DNA of 64,000 nt from Pseudoduganella albidiflava (lineage in GTDB: Bacteria; Pseudomonadota; Gammaproteobacteria; Burkholderiales; Burkholderiaceae_D): positions 5,332,001 through 5,396,000 of the forward strand of contig NZ_CP036401.1 in NCBI RefSeq assembly GCF_004322755.1, read 5' to 3'. Both the position numbers and the translations under genes were made by a program. Shown here piece by piece: positions 45,820 through 53,919 of the stretch; the stretch's first letter is position 1; every line of letters starts with the position of its first letter. The notes under the pieces were generated by a model. The model made no database searches. It was not told where the DNA came from and saw only the letters and a list, made by a program, of their open reading frames with translations.

Positions 45820-47199
45820 TCGCCGCCGGGCCTGTCAGAAATTCTGTGTGCGGGGCCAGATTTCGTAGTTAGGTAATCGCGTTGGTGAATCGCTCGCCGA
45901 ACATGATGGCGAACTGATTGGCAGCGAGCTTCCAGGTACGCGGCGCCATCTTCCAGTCTTTCTCAATATTGCGCAAGGCCAGGAATAGGAGTTTGGTCGC
46001 GGCGTCATCGCTCGGAAAATGACCGCGGTTCTTGACGATCTTCCGAAGGCGCATATGCAAGCTCTCAATAGCATTTGTGGTGTAGATGATTTTGCGCACC
46101 TCTGGCGGGTATGCGAAGAACGGAATCACCTGCTGCCACTGGCGTCGCCACATCGCTGCCACTGTCGGGAATTTGATGCCCCATGGACCGGCCGCAAACG
46201 CGTCCAGCGCAGCTTCGGCTGCCTCGGCGTTGACTGCCTGATAGACAGGCTTAAGAGACGCTGCAAGCTCTTTGCGGTCCTTCCAGCTGGCCAGGGTCGT
46301 CGAGTTGCGGATCAGATGCACGATGCATGTCTGGATCTGCGCTTGCGGATATACGGCCTCGATGGCCTCGGGAAAGCCGCGCAAGCCGTCGACGACGGCG
46401 ATCAGGATGTCTTCCAGGCCACGATTTTTCAATTCGTTGAAGACCTTCAGCCAGAACTTGGCTCCTTCGGTTTGCTCTATCCACAGGCCCAAAACTTCCT
46501 TGCGGCCGTCGGCGCAAATGCCCAGTGCCAGATACACGGCTTTGTTCTTTACCGTGCCTTCGTCACGAATTTTCAGGCGCAAGGCGTCGAAGTAGACGAT
46601 CGGGTACATCGCTTCGAGCGGCCGCTGCTGCCACTGCGTGACCTCCTCGAGCACCTCGTCGGTGATGGTTGAAATCAGATCGTGAGACACCTCGGTGCCG
46701 TACAACTCGAGCAGATGTGCCTGGATCTCCCGCACGCTCATGCCGCGCGCGTACATGCTGATGACGTGGTCGTCAAAGCCCGCCATGCGTCGCTGGTGCT
46801 TGGCCACCAGCTTTGGCTCAAAGCTCGACAGGCGATCACGCGGGATGTCCAGATTAAGCTCGCCGCCGGGCGTAAGCACCTTTTTCGGGCTGCTGCCGTT
46901 GCGGTGGTTTTTGCTGCTTTCGCTCTCGCTCGCCAGATGATGGCTCAACTCGGCAGACAGCATGCGCTCGGCCAGCATCTTCTTGAGCTGCCCGGCCAAG
47001 CCGTTTTCGCCAAGGATCGACTCAGCGTCCTTGTTCTCAACCTGGGCAAGCAACTGGTCGATCAACTCGACGGGGAACAGATATGGTGCTTTCTGTTTCT
47101 TGGGCTTCTTGGTGGTCATCACTTCGGTCATGGAACAGTCCTTTCGGCATTATTTCATGACCCCGTTCCACACAGAAAATCTGACAGGCTCTCGCCGCC
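45820..47199. mobile_element. Intact IS256-family insertion sequence with 8-bp target duplication
   Basis: The element spans 45828-47191 (1364 bp). Terminal inverted repeats are GCCTGTCAGAAATTCTGTGTG at 45830-45850 and its complement at 47169-47189, 19 of 21 matching. The flanks 45820-45827 and 47192-47199 are both TCGCCGCC, an exact 8-bp target duplication. It carries one transposase gene. The target lies inside a palindromic repeat that is intact at 53.1 kb. Confidence 0.92.
45869..47131 (-). CDS. IS256-family transposase
   Basis: A 420-residue DDE transposase (Mutator/IS256 type). Blocks seen are SAELSHHLASE and GMSVREIQAHLLELYGTEVS in the DNA-binding part, the first catalytic aspartate in YPIVYFDALRLKIRDEG, the second in LIAVVDGLRGFPEAI, and the glutamate in IYTTNAIESLHMRLRKI, with the usual C-terminal RFTNAI. 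Length is normal for the family and the frame is unbroken, so the element may still be mobile. AAGGA precedes the start at 47131. Confidence 0.95.
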   Translation of the reverse strand: MTEVMTTKKPKKQKAPYLFPVELIDQLLAQVENKDAESILGENGLAGQLKKMLAERMLSAELSHHLASESESSKNHRNGSSPKKVLTPGGELNLDIPRDRLSSFEPKLVAKHQRRMAGFDDHVISMYARGMSVREIQAHLLELYGTEVSHDLISTITDEVLEEVTQWQQRPLEAMYPIVYFDALRLKIRDEGTVKNKAVYLALGICADGRKEVLGLWIEQTEGAKFWLKVFNELKNRGLEDILIAVVDGLRGFPEAIEAVYPQAQIQTCIVHLIRNSTTLASWKDRKELAASLKPVYQAVNAEAAEAALDAFAAGPWGIKFPTVAAMWRRQWQQVIPFFAYPPEVRKIIYTTNAIESLHMRLRKIVKNRGHFPSDDAATKLLFLALRNIEKDWKMAPRTWKLAANQFAIMFGERFTNAIT

Positions 47200-47308
47200 C
47201 GCAGGCGGCAGCGCCTTAACAACAAGTGGCGACTCGGATAGAGGCGCGCGAGCATGCATGCGCCCTGTCGGGTCACCCCAAGACTTAATCCAGTTAGTCG
47301 ACTTTAGC

Positions 47309-49018
47309 TCAGCCCCCGTACGCGGCCGCCCCAACCCGCGGCAACGTCACCTCCAACTGACACCCCATCCCCGCCCCATCGCTTTTCGCATTGACCACCC
47401 CGCCATGCAGATGCACCAGACTCCTGGCCAGCGCCAGCCCAATCCCCAGCCCACCCTGGCTCCGATCCAGCCCCTGCACGCCCTGTGAGAAAAGATCAAA
47501 CGCACTATCGATCAGTTCTGAGGACATCCCAACGCCGTTATCCCGGATCGAGACCATCACCGTCCTGGCCCGCGCCTCGAGAAGCAGTTCGATCCGCCCG
47601 CCATCCGGCGTGTACTTCGCCGCATTCCCGAGCAGGTTCGCGAACACTTGCACCAGGCGCTTGCGGTCCCCCTTCACCATCACCTGCACAGGCGCGAGCA
47701 GCACATCCAGGTGATGCTGGTGGCGTGTGACGAGTGGCCGCACCTGTTCTATGGCGTCGGCGATCACGTCCTTGATGTTCAGTTCCGCGGTGTCCAGTTC
47801 CACCTTGCCGCGCGTGACCCGTGAAACGTCGAGCAGGTCGTTGATCAGCGAGGTCATGTGCCCGGCCTGCCTGGCGATGATCGCACCGGTACGCCGCACG
47901 ACGCCCTCGTCGAAGTGGAAGTTGGACAGGATGGCGGATGCCGACATGATCGGTGCGAGCGGGTTCCGGAGCTCATGCGCGAGCATGGCAAGAAACTCGT
48001 CTTTCTTCTGGTCCGCCGTGCGCAGCGCGCTCTCGGCGTCGACACGGTCCGTGATATCCATCTGCGCGATGACGGCGCCGATGATCGCGCCGGTCTCGTC
48101 GCGCACCGGGCGGCCAGAATTGAGCACGGTGCGGCGGGGCGTGGCCGCATCGAATGGTGCGATCTCGATCACCTGGCGGGGCGATTCCTCGCCAAGCAGG
48201 GCCCGCGCCAGCGACCATTCATGTGCCGCAAGCGGCTGTCCGTGCCGTGCCGAGCCATCGGCCCACCAGCCCCGCCATGGCTGACCCGGCCCGAGGTCGG
48301 TGGCCTCGGGGTCCACTCCCAGCATCCTGCGATTCTCCGCGTTCATCTTGACGATCACGCCGTTGGCATCGGCGATGACAATGCCGACGGGCGCGGCCTC
48401 CAGCAGCGCGTCGGTGCGCCTGCGCTCGGCTTCGGCCTGGTGGGACACCTCCAGGGAACGCAGCTGGCTCTCGCGCAGTTCGCGCTGGATCTGTGCCTGC
48501 CGGGCGATCAGCACCGCCTGGTCCTTCACCACCTTGCGCAACTCGATCTGGCTCATGATCTGCTGGGCGAGCGTGGCCAGCACGAACTGCTGCTGCGGCG
48601 TCAAGCCATGCGGCCGCGGTTCCAGGTCGAGCACGCACAAGGTACCCAACGGGATGCCCGCCTTGGTTTTCAACAACTGGCCGGCGTAGAACCGCAAGCC
48701 CGGCTCGCCGGTCACCAAGGGATTGCGGGCGAAGCGCGCATCCTCCCGCGTATCGGGCACGATCATCTGCTCGGCCTCCAGCAATGCGAACTTGCAGATC
48801 GAATCGTCGAGCGGCATCTCGCGGGTGCCGAGGCCCACTTCCGACTTAAACCACTGCCGATCCTTGGCAATCAGGTTGACGGCGGCGATCGGCGCATCGA
48901 GCAGCTGGCTGGCGAGCTTGACGACGTCGTCGAAGGCCTGCTCCGCAGGTGTGTCGAGGATGTCGTAGGAATCGAGTATGGCAAGACGCTCGGTTTCGTC
49001 GTACTGGTCAGCGTCCAC
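47309..49018 (-). CDS. Sensor histidine kinase with GAF and PAS domains
   Basis: About 569 residues from a GTG at 49018; the frame is open to 49144 but the upstream codons overlap a receiver-like fragment read in another frame. Order: GAF domain (LDTPAEQAFDDVVKLASQLL to about residue 165), coiled linker, PAS domain (LLEAAPVGIVIADANGVIVK), HisKA with MLAHELRNPLAPIMSAS, and HATPase with N-box FANLLGNAAKYTPDGG, DNGVGMSS and GGLGIGLALA. No membrane segment is present, so it senses a cytosolic cue. It lies downstream of rsbRST on the same strand and may report to or from the stressosome. No complete receiver protein adjoins. Confidence 0.85.
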   Translation of the reverse strand: MDADQYDETERLAILDSYDILDTPAEQAFDDVVKLASQLLDAPIAAVNLIAKDRQWFKSEVGLGTREMPLDDSICKFALLEAEQMIVPDTREDARFARNPLVTGEPGLRFYAGQLLKTKAGIPLGTLCVLDLEPRPHGLTPQQQFVLATLAQQIMSQIELRKVVKDQAVLIARQAQIQRELRESQLRSLEVSHQAEAERRRTDALLEAAPVGIVIADANGVIVKMNAENRRMLGVDPEATDLGPGQPWRGWWADGSARHGQPLAAHEWSLARALLGEESPRQVIEIAPFDAATPRRTVLNSGRPVRDETGAIIGAVIAQMDITDRVDAESALRTADQKKDEFLAMLAHELRNPLAPIMSASAILSNFHFDEGVVRRTGAIIARQAGHMTSLINDLLDVSRVTRGKVELDTAELNIKDVIADAIEQVRPLVTRHQHHLDVLLAPVQVMVKGDRKRLVQVFANLLGNAAKYTPDGGRIELLLEARARTVMVSIRDNGVGMSSELIDSAFDLFSQGVQGLDRSQGGLGIGLALARSLVHLHGGVVNAKSDGAGMGCQLEVTLPRVGAAAYGG

Positions 49019-49172
49019 GATGGACCAGTGTCGGGCGAGGCAGCAATCGCGCAAGCGCGTGCAAGCCATCGTGGGCCACCACCTTGCAGCCCGGCCATCG
49101 CACAAGCTCGGCGAGCATGGTGGCGGCGTCATGGTGTTCTTCAACGGCCATCACCTGGGATGGTGTGTACAT
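49008..49172 (-). pseudogene. Truncated receiver-domain fragment
   Basis: The frame from an ATG at 49172 reads TPSQVMAVEEHHDAATMLAE, then LVRWPGCKVVAHDGLHALAR and stops at 49008. This follows beta1-alpha1-beta2 of a response-regulator receiver domain (acidic pair, DAA-x-x-LA, then A-x-DG-x-x-AL). The phosphoacceptor strand and everything after it are missing. It overlaps the kinase start and probably derives from a deleted regulator. Confidence 0.5.
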
Positions 49173-49481
49173 ACATGGTTTGTTGATATCTCCTCCCGTG
49201 TTATCGATCGATCACCGGCTCGGTGCATCGCAATTCCCGGGCTGAGTCACTTTTAACCAGTATAGACAGCGGACGAGCAGACTGATGCCGTCCGGCGTGG
49301 GACGGAGACACCAGCCTTCGTAGGACGAGCGCCCTGTGTAACTTCAGGTATTGGGAATACGGGAAGTGCTGGACGATGGCCAGTGGCCTGTCGAGGTAGC
49401 AGCCCGGGCAGACGGGCCGCGCTGCCCTTTAAAGTAACCGACGCGAACCGGCCGGCGGCGTTGGCGCCGTCGACCGATCCG
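49173..49481. other. Gap between rsbT and the kinase
   Basis: About 310 bases with no supportable gene. It may hold the kinase promoter, but no clear consensus was seen. Confidence 0.4.
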
Positions 49482-49898
49482 CTAGAACGACTTCCATTTG
49501 CTGATCTGCACCGTGGTGCCCTGGCCGGGGGCTGATGCGATATCGAATTCGTCCGCCAGCCGCCTGGCGCCGGACAGTCCCACGCCCATCCCGCCACGGG
49601 TCGTAAAACCTTCGGTCAGGGCGAGATCGATATCGGCGATGCCGGGTCCCTGGTCGATGAACGCGAGGCCGATTCCCTTGCGCGAACCGGTGAGGAGCCG
49701 CCGTACGTGAGCTTCCCCGCCGCCGCCATAGCGCAGCGTATTGCGCGCCAGTTCGCTGGCGGCGGTGATCATCTTGGTCTGCTCGAGGAGCGAAAAACCC
49801 GCGGCGATCATCAGTTCGCGAACGCACTGGCGTAAGCGCACCACATCCTCGTCGGAGCGGAGTGACAGGTGTTGCGTATCGGCGTCTGTATGGCTCAA
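49482..49898 (-). CDS. rsbT: Anti-sigma regulatory kinase RsbT
   Basis: A 138-residue GHKL-type serine/threonine kinase of the partner-switching system. N-box AASELARNTLRYGGGGEA, G1 box FIDQGPGIADID and G2 box GGMGVGLSGARRLADEF are intact. In the Bacillus model RsbT is held by RsbR-RsbS and, when released, activates a downstream effector. No ATG suits the frame; a TTG at 49898, 19 bases after the rsbS stop, is the best start, since the ATG at 49958 lies inside rsbS. It is the third gene of the rsbRST unit. Confidence 0.88.
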   Translation of the reverse strand: MSHTDADTQHLSLRSDEDVVRLRQCVRELMIAAGFSLLEQTKMITAASELARNTLRYGGGGEAHVRRLLTGSRKGIGLAFIDQGPGIADIDLALTEGFTTRGGMGVGLSGARRLADEFDIASAPGQGTTVQISKWKSF

Positions 49899-49917
49899 AG
49901 ATCGCCTGTCTCGGGGG

Positions 49918-50274
49918 TCAAGTGGCTGTTCGCTGCAGCAGCGCGATGCCTTTTTCAACGTTCAGTGCGGTCTGCACGCCGTGCAGCGTGAGACCCAGCT
50001 CGACGAGGGTGATGGCCACGGCCGGCTGCATGCCGACCAGCACCGTGCGTGCATCGAGGATGCGCGCCATCGCCGCGGTATTGCTGATCATCCTGCCGAT
50101 GAACGAATCGACGATGTCCAGCGCCGAGATGTCGATCAGCACCCCGTTCGCCTGGTCCTTGACGATGCGCGAGGTCAGGTCGTCCTGCAGCGTCATCGCG
50201 AGCCGGTCGTGCATGTCGACCTGGATCGTGACCAGCAGCAGGTTGCCCATTTTCAGGATGGGGATATGCTCCAT
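49918..50274 (-). CDS. rsbS: Stressosome STAS protein RsbS
   Basis: A 118-residue STAS-domain protein. VLIDISALDIVDSFIGRMIS contains the serine (about residue 57) that RsbT phosphorylates in the Bacillus system. The ATG at 50274 follows GAGG overlapping the rsbR stop; a GTG at 50280 is also possible. It forms the scaffold core with RsbR. Confidence 0.9.
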   Translation of the reverse strand: MEHIPILKMGNLLLVTIQVDMHDRLAMTLQDDLTSRIVKDQANGVLIDISALDIVDSFIGRMISNTAAMARILDARTVLVGMQPAVAITLVELGLTLHGVQTALNVEKGIALLQRTAT

Positions 50275-50281
50275 CGCCACC

Positions 50282-51148
50282 TCAGAAGGACTGTTCGGCG
50301 CGCGTCACGGTGGCGCCCACGCGTTTCAGGGCGACCAGGAACGCATCGGCCAGCGTGGCTTTCGTGGTCACTTCTTCCAGGTTCACGCCCAGGTGCACGA
50401 TGGTCTGCGCGATCTGCGGGCGGATGCCGCTGATGATGCAGTCCGCGCCCATCAGGCGCGCGGCGGCCACCGTCTTCAGCAGGTGCTGCGCTACCAGCGT
50501 GTCGACGGTCGGCACGCCGGTGATGTCGATGATCGCGATCGATGCGCCGGTCTCGATGATCTTCTGCAGCAGGTTTTCCATCACCACCTGCGTGCGCGCA
50601 CTGTCCAGCGTGCCGATCAGCGGCAGCGCCAGCACGTCCTTCCACAGCTGCACGACCGGCGTGGACAGTTCCAGCAATTCCTGCTGCTGGCGCATGATCA
50701 CGCTTTCGCGGCCGCGCTGGTACTCTTCCACCGTGAACAGGCCCATGCGGTCGAACAGCGTGCCGGCTTCCGTCAGCACGGCGGTCATCGTGTCCGGATC
50801 ATGCGCCATGGTTTGGCGCAGCACCGCGAATAGCGGTTCTTTCAGGGAAAAGATGAACGCGGCCGTGTCGGTCGACGAATAACCCTGGCGCACACGCCCC
50901 AGGGAGATCTCGGCCAATGTCTGGCGCACCTCCGCCCAGGCGGGCGAGTCGAATTCATGGTTCTGGCTCTTCTCCAGCGTGGCCGCAACTTCCGGCAGGA
51001 ATCGCGTGGCCTGCTGGCGGATCTCCCCTTCGGCCACTTTGTCCCGGCGGACCATGCGGGACAGCATGCCGCCCAGCCACACCTCCAGCAAGGCTGCCTG
51101 GTGTTCGTTGAGGGTTTTGGCCAATAGGCCTGTCGTTGCCATGCTCAT
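50282..51148 (-). CDS. rsbR: Stressosome sensor RsbR
   Basis: A 288-residue protein with an N-terminal sensory helical domain (residues 1-150, turret part) and a C-terminal STAS domain. IIDITGVPTVDTLVAQHLLK and SGIRPQIAQTIVHLGVNLEE closely follow Bacillus RsbRA, with threonines at about 210 and 249 in the positions phosphorylated by RsbT. It is the first gene of rsbRST, 184 bases downstream of a hybrid kinase. The signal sensed is unknown. Confidence 0.9.
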   Translation of the reverse strand: MSMATTGLLAKTLNEHQAALLEVWLGGMLSRMVRRDKVAEGEIRQQATRFLPEVAATLEKSQNHEFDSPAWAEVRQTLAEISLGRVRQGYSSTDTAAFIFSLKEPLFAVLRQTMAHDPDTMTAVLTEAGTLFDRMGLFTVEEYQRGRESVIMRQQQELLELSTPVVQLWKDVLALPLIGTLDSARTQVVMENLLQKIIETGASIAIIDITGVPTVDTLVAQHLLKTVAAARLMGADCIISGIRPQIAQTIVHLGVNLEEVTTKATLADAFLVALKRVGATVTRAEQSF

Positions 51149-51332
51149 GCATTCTCCTGGGTTATTGCCGAACCACTGGTGAGTGGCTTATCCAGTATCA
51201 CACAGAAATAAGTTATCAATGCATTAATCGTCGCGAATAGGCCGGAATGTTCGGCGGCTGACGACAAAGGCGGCATCCCGGGCGTGGGATACCGCTTCAG
51301 TGCTTGGAAGGATGGCGGTGAGGTGGCGGAAC

Positions 51333-52613
51333 CTATTGCCCGCGATGACGGGGCAGCCGCACCGAGAAAGTGCTGCCGGCATCTTTTCCGTCGCTGCGCG
51401 CGGACACCGTGCCGGCATGGGCCTCGACCAGCCGCTTGACGAGTGCCAGTCCAAGGCCCAGGCCACTGTCGCGGGCGGCCGCCGCCAGGTCGGCCTGGAC
51501 ATACAGGTCGAACATGGTGGGAATCAGCTGCGGATCGATGCCGATGCCGTCGTCGGCGATTTCAACGATCGCGTGCTCCCCGTCGATGGCCAGGCGGATG
51601 CGGATTTCGCTGCCGGAAGGCGAATATCGGCTGGCGTTGGACAACAGATTGCTCATCACCTGGGTCAATCGCGTGCGGTCGCCGATGACGACGGCGTCGG
51701 CGCATGCGACCATCCGCACGGCCTGGACCTTCGCGGCGATCAGCGCCCCCACCTGCTCGATCGCCGCCTCTGTCACTTGGTCCAGGTCGACGACTTCGCG
51801 CCCGAGCGCCATCGTCCCGCGTTCGAAACGGGAGACATCGAGCAGGTCTTCGGCAAGGCGGCTCATGTACCCCACCTGACGCTTGACGAGCCTGCCGATG
51901 CCGGCGATGCGTGCGGCGTCGAGGTGGCGCGCGTTGATCAGCAGGTCGGCGGCGCCGTTGACCGCGGACAGCGGGCTTCGCAGCTCGTGGGCCAGGACGG
52001 CGAGAAACTCGCCCTTCTGCGCATCGGCCTTCACGGCCGCGGCATAGCGCGCCTCATTGCTCAACTGGCGCTCTTCGAACTGGCGAGCCTGCCGTTCGAG
52101 CATGTCGGCGCGTGCCGCCAGGACCGAGTTGTCCGCGGTGAGACCGGCGATCTTTTGATGCAAGGGGTCCTGGCGAAGGGCGGATCCCCGGCGGATATCG
52201 GCCGTGGAGGCATCCACCTTGGCAAGTCCGGTCGCGAAGGAATCCCTGGTCAGCGAACTGCTGGCGGGACACTCCCGCCACATGACGATGGAGCCGCCTG
52301 CCTGGTCGTAGTCGATGGTATCGGCCCAATCGTTGGCGAGGCGCAGCGGCTCGGCCAGGGCGCTGCGGTCGAGGGGGTTCGCGGTTCCCGTCGCGATGGA
52401 GATCCCCAGGCGTGTCGACGGCATCGCGCCGCCCAGGCTGAACTGCAGGGTGCCCACGGCACCGGACGAGACCACGCTGCGAACGATATCGGAAACGATG
52501 GTGCCGAGCCTCACCTGGTTCAACGAACTGAAGCCGCAGATCGCCGCGACCTGCAAGGCGCGCTGGCGTGCGGAAAAGACATCAAATTCATTGAGGAGTT
52601 CAACGGTTAGCAT
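51333..52613 (-). CDS. Sensor kinase with an RsbT-like N-terminal domain
   Basis: A 426-residue protein. The C-terminal half is a regular kinase: HisKA LAVLAHELRSPLSAVNGAAD, N-box VMSNLLSNASRYSPSG, DDGIGIDP and SGLGLGLALVKRL. The first 120 residues (ARQRALQVAAICGFSSLNQV, then SDIVRSVVSSGAVGTLQFSL) align by eye with RsbT (VRELMIAAGFSLLEQTK, then SELARNTLRYGGGGEAHVR). The N-box asparagine is serine here and no DxGxG box follows, so this domain is probably inactive and used for binding. A coiled coil (about 155-195) links the parts. It is upstream of rsbRST on the same strand. Confidence 0.82.
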   Translation of the reverse strand: MLTVELLNEFDVFSARQRALQVAAICGFSSLNQVRLGTIVSDIVRSVVSSGAVGTLQFSLGGAMPSTRLGISIATGTANPLDRSALAEPLRLANDWADTIDYDQAGGSIVMWRECPASSSLTRDSFATGLAKVDASTADIRRGSALRQDPLHQKIAGLTADNSVLAARADMLERQARQFEERQLSNEARYAAAVKADAQKGEFLAVLAHELRSPLSAVNGAADLLINARHLDAARIAGIGRLVKRQVGYMSRLAEDLLDVSRFERGTMALGREVVDLDQVTEAAIEQVGALIAAKVQAVRMVACADAVVIGDRTRLTQVMSNLLSNASRYSPSGSEIRIRLAIDGEHAIVEIADDGIGIDPQLIPTMFDLYVQADLAAAARDSGLGLGLALVKRLVEAHAGTVSARSDGKDAGSTFSVRLPRHRGQ

Positions 52614-52801
52614 AGGTGGGGGGGCTGGGCTGGCGACGGCGGGTCGCAGAAGTGATCTGAATCAACGCATTCTAGCGTGAGGATGCTGCGAGATGTCGAC
52701 AACTTCGCTGTTGGCGGTTGGTGCTGATGAGCTGGCTGTGGTGATGTTTGGGCGCTTGGATGCGTGGCTGAGGGGGCGTTACGCTGCGGACCGGGTAGTG
52801 T

Positions 52802-53083
52802 GTGAGGGTTGGTTCCGTGGGGACCAGGGGCGCGTGAGGGTTGGGTTCCTTGGGGACCAGGGAGCGCGTGAGGGTTGGTTTCCCTGGGGGCCAGGGAGCG
52901 CATGGGGATTGGGTTCCCTGGGGACCAAGGAGGGCGCGAGCTTTGGTATCCCTGGGGACCAGGGAGCCCATGAGGACCGGGTTTCCCGGGGACCGGGGAG
53001 CGCGTGAGGATCGGGTTCCCTGGGGACCAGGGAGCGCATGCGGATGGTTTCCCCGGGGACCGGGGATCGCGTGAGGATTGAAT
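52802..53083. repeat. 34-bp tandem repeat, about eight units, each a hairpin
   Basis: Units of 32-34 bases follow one another without spacers. A typical unit has GTGAGGATCGGGTTCCCTGG then GGACCAGGGAGCGC. In most units TCCCTGG pairs with CCAGGGA around a three-base loop. Units differ by a few bases. The length is not a multiple of three, so collagen-like frames across it (GPQG, PGNP) are by-products. The wider stretch 52614-53258 has no supportable gene. Confidence 0.85.
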
Positions 53084-53095
53084 GGGGTGACGACG

Positions 53096-53210
53096 CGCGC
53101 CCTTGGCGCGCGACGCCGTTGAGGTGCTGTCGCCCGCAGGCGGGCGACAGCACCTCAACGACAAAGTGGCGATTCGGACAGGGCTGCGCGTGGACGCGTG
53201 CGCCCTTCGA
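53096..53210. repeat. Palindromic repeat element, intact copy
   Basis: A near-perfect inverted repeat, GTTGAGGTGCTGTCGCCCGC and its complement GCGGGCGACAGCACCTCAAC around 53114-53161, is followed by ACAAAGTGGCGATTCGGACA and a GC-rich tail. A second copy near 45.8/47.2 kb is split by the IS256 element. Nature unknown: dispersed repeat, RNA gene or binding site. Confidence 0.6.
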
Positions 53211-53258
53211 ATCCCCCGCGCAGGGCCCGCAGGGGCCCTGCTTCTCTCCGCAGGAATG

Positions 53259-53286
53259 AAAAAAGCCACCCGGGGGTGGCTTTTTT
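53259..53286. terminator. Rho-independent terminator after tRNA-Ser
   Basis: AAAAAAGCCACCC and GGTGGCTTTTTT form a stem with T-runs on both strands, so it can act in both directions. It lies 10 bases beyond the tRNA-Ser 3' end. Confidence 0.85.
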
Positions 53287-53295
53287 CTGTATTCC

Positions 53296-53386
53296 TGGCG
53301 GAGAGAGGGGGATTCGAACCCCCGTTAGGCTATGAACCTAAACACGCTTTCCAGGCGTGCGACTTAAACCACTCATCCATCTCTCC
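53296..53386 (-). tRNA. tRNA-Ser (GGA anticodon)
   Basis: The minus strand begins GGAGAGATGGATGAGTGG, has an anticodon arm ACGCCTGGAAAGCGT with anticodon GGA, a long variable arm (TTTAGGTTCATAGCCTAA), a T arm GGGGGTTCGAATCCCCC and ends CTCTCCGCCA with encoded CCA. The type II variable arm and discriminator G identify serine. Confidence 0.95.
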
Positions 53387-53415
53387 TGCATTCTCCCGCG
53401 TTGCGAGAGGCGCAG

Positions 53416-53443
53416 ATTATAGCAGGTGGCCTGTAGAGTGCAA
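53416..53443 (-). promoter_or_regulatory. Promoter of tRNA-Ser
   Basis: On the minus strand TTGCAC (53443-53438) and TATAAT (53421-53416) are 16 bases apart, a near-consensus sigma-70 promoter about 30 bases before the tRNA 5' end. Confidence 0.75.
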
Positions 53444-53551
53444 AGTTTTTTCTCGGAAAGGGACGGGCGTGGTCAAGCGTTCCGTTGCGGGCTCACGGGC
53501 GCACAACTGTCAAACCCAAGGACAAGGGCAATCCGGGATCGCGACCGCTGC

Positions 53552-53762
53552 GGGCTAAAGAACCGGGGACAGGCACCAAACGCGAGAACCGGTGCCAGTC
53601 CCCTGGCGCTACGGGTGTGCGGAGGAACCCAACTGCCCCAAGCAAAGGCTGCGGACAGGCCTGAAGACCAAAAGCAAGAGCAACCCGGAATCACGAAGGC
53701 CGATGGCTGAAGAACCGGGGACAGGCACCAACCGCGAGAACCGGTGCCTTTCCCCTGGCGTC
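53552..53762. repeat. Pair of GGGGACAGGCACC hairpin repeats
   Basis: Two units (53552-53607 and 53706-53762) share GAACCGGGGACAGGCACCAA, CGCGAGAACCGGTGCC and TCCCCTGGCG. Each folds GGGGACAGGCACC against GGTGCC...TCCCC. Just beyond, 53886-53905 carries GGGTCAGACCCC. The stretch 53444-53919 has no supportable gene. Confidence 0.65.
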
Positions 53763-53919
53763 TAGGTAGCGGGACCAGACAGCAACCCAAGAAGCAAAAG
53801 CTAAGGACAGGAAGGAGCGCTGGCCTGCAGGCCAGCGCCGCATTGCAGGCACGGAGCAGTGCTCCGCGAAACCCCTGCAATGCCCCGCAGGGTCAGACCC
53901 CATGGCATCAGCCGCAGGC

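Larger units (their letters stand above)
45785..47280. repeat. Palindromic repeat element, copy disrupted by the IS
   Basis: If the IS and one target duplication are removed, 45795-45827 joined to 47200-47278 reads GCCACGCCGTTGAACCG, TCGCCGCCCGCAGGCGG, then CAACAAGTGGCGACTCGG and TGCGCCCTGTCGG. This aligns with the intact element at 53096-53210 (GCGACGCCGTTGAGG, TCGCCCGCAGGCGGGCGA, CGACAAAGTGGCGATTCGG, TGCGCCCTTCG). Confidence 0.6.

Noticed and set aside
52802..53083. Possible CRISPR array
   Set aside because: The repeated units are contiguous, with no unique spacers, and no cas gene is in the window.
52607..53269. Minus-strand 220-codon frame with collagen-like GPQG/PGNP repeats
   Set aside because: It is a by-product of the 34-bp tandem repeat; similar pseudo-repeats appear in other frames on both strands, and there is no ribosome site.
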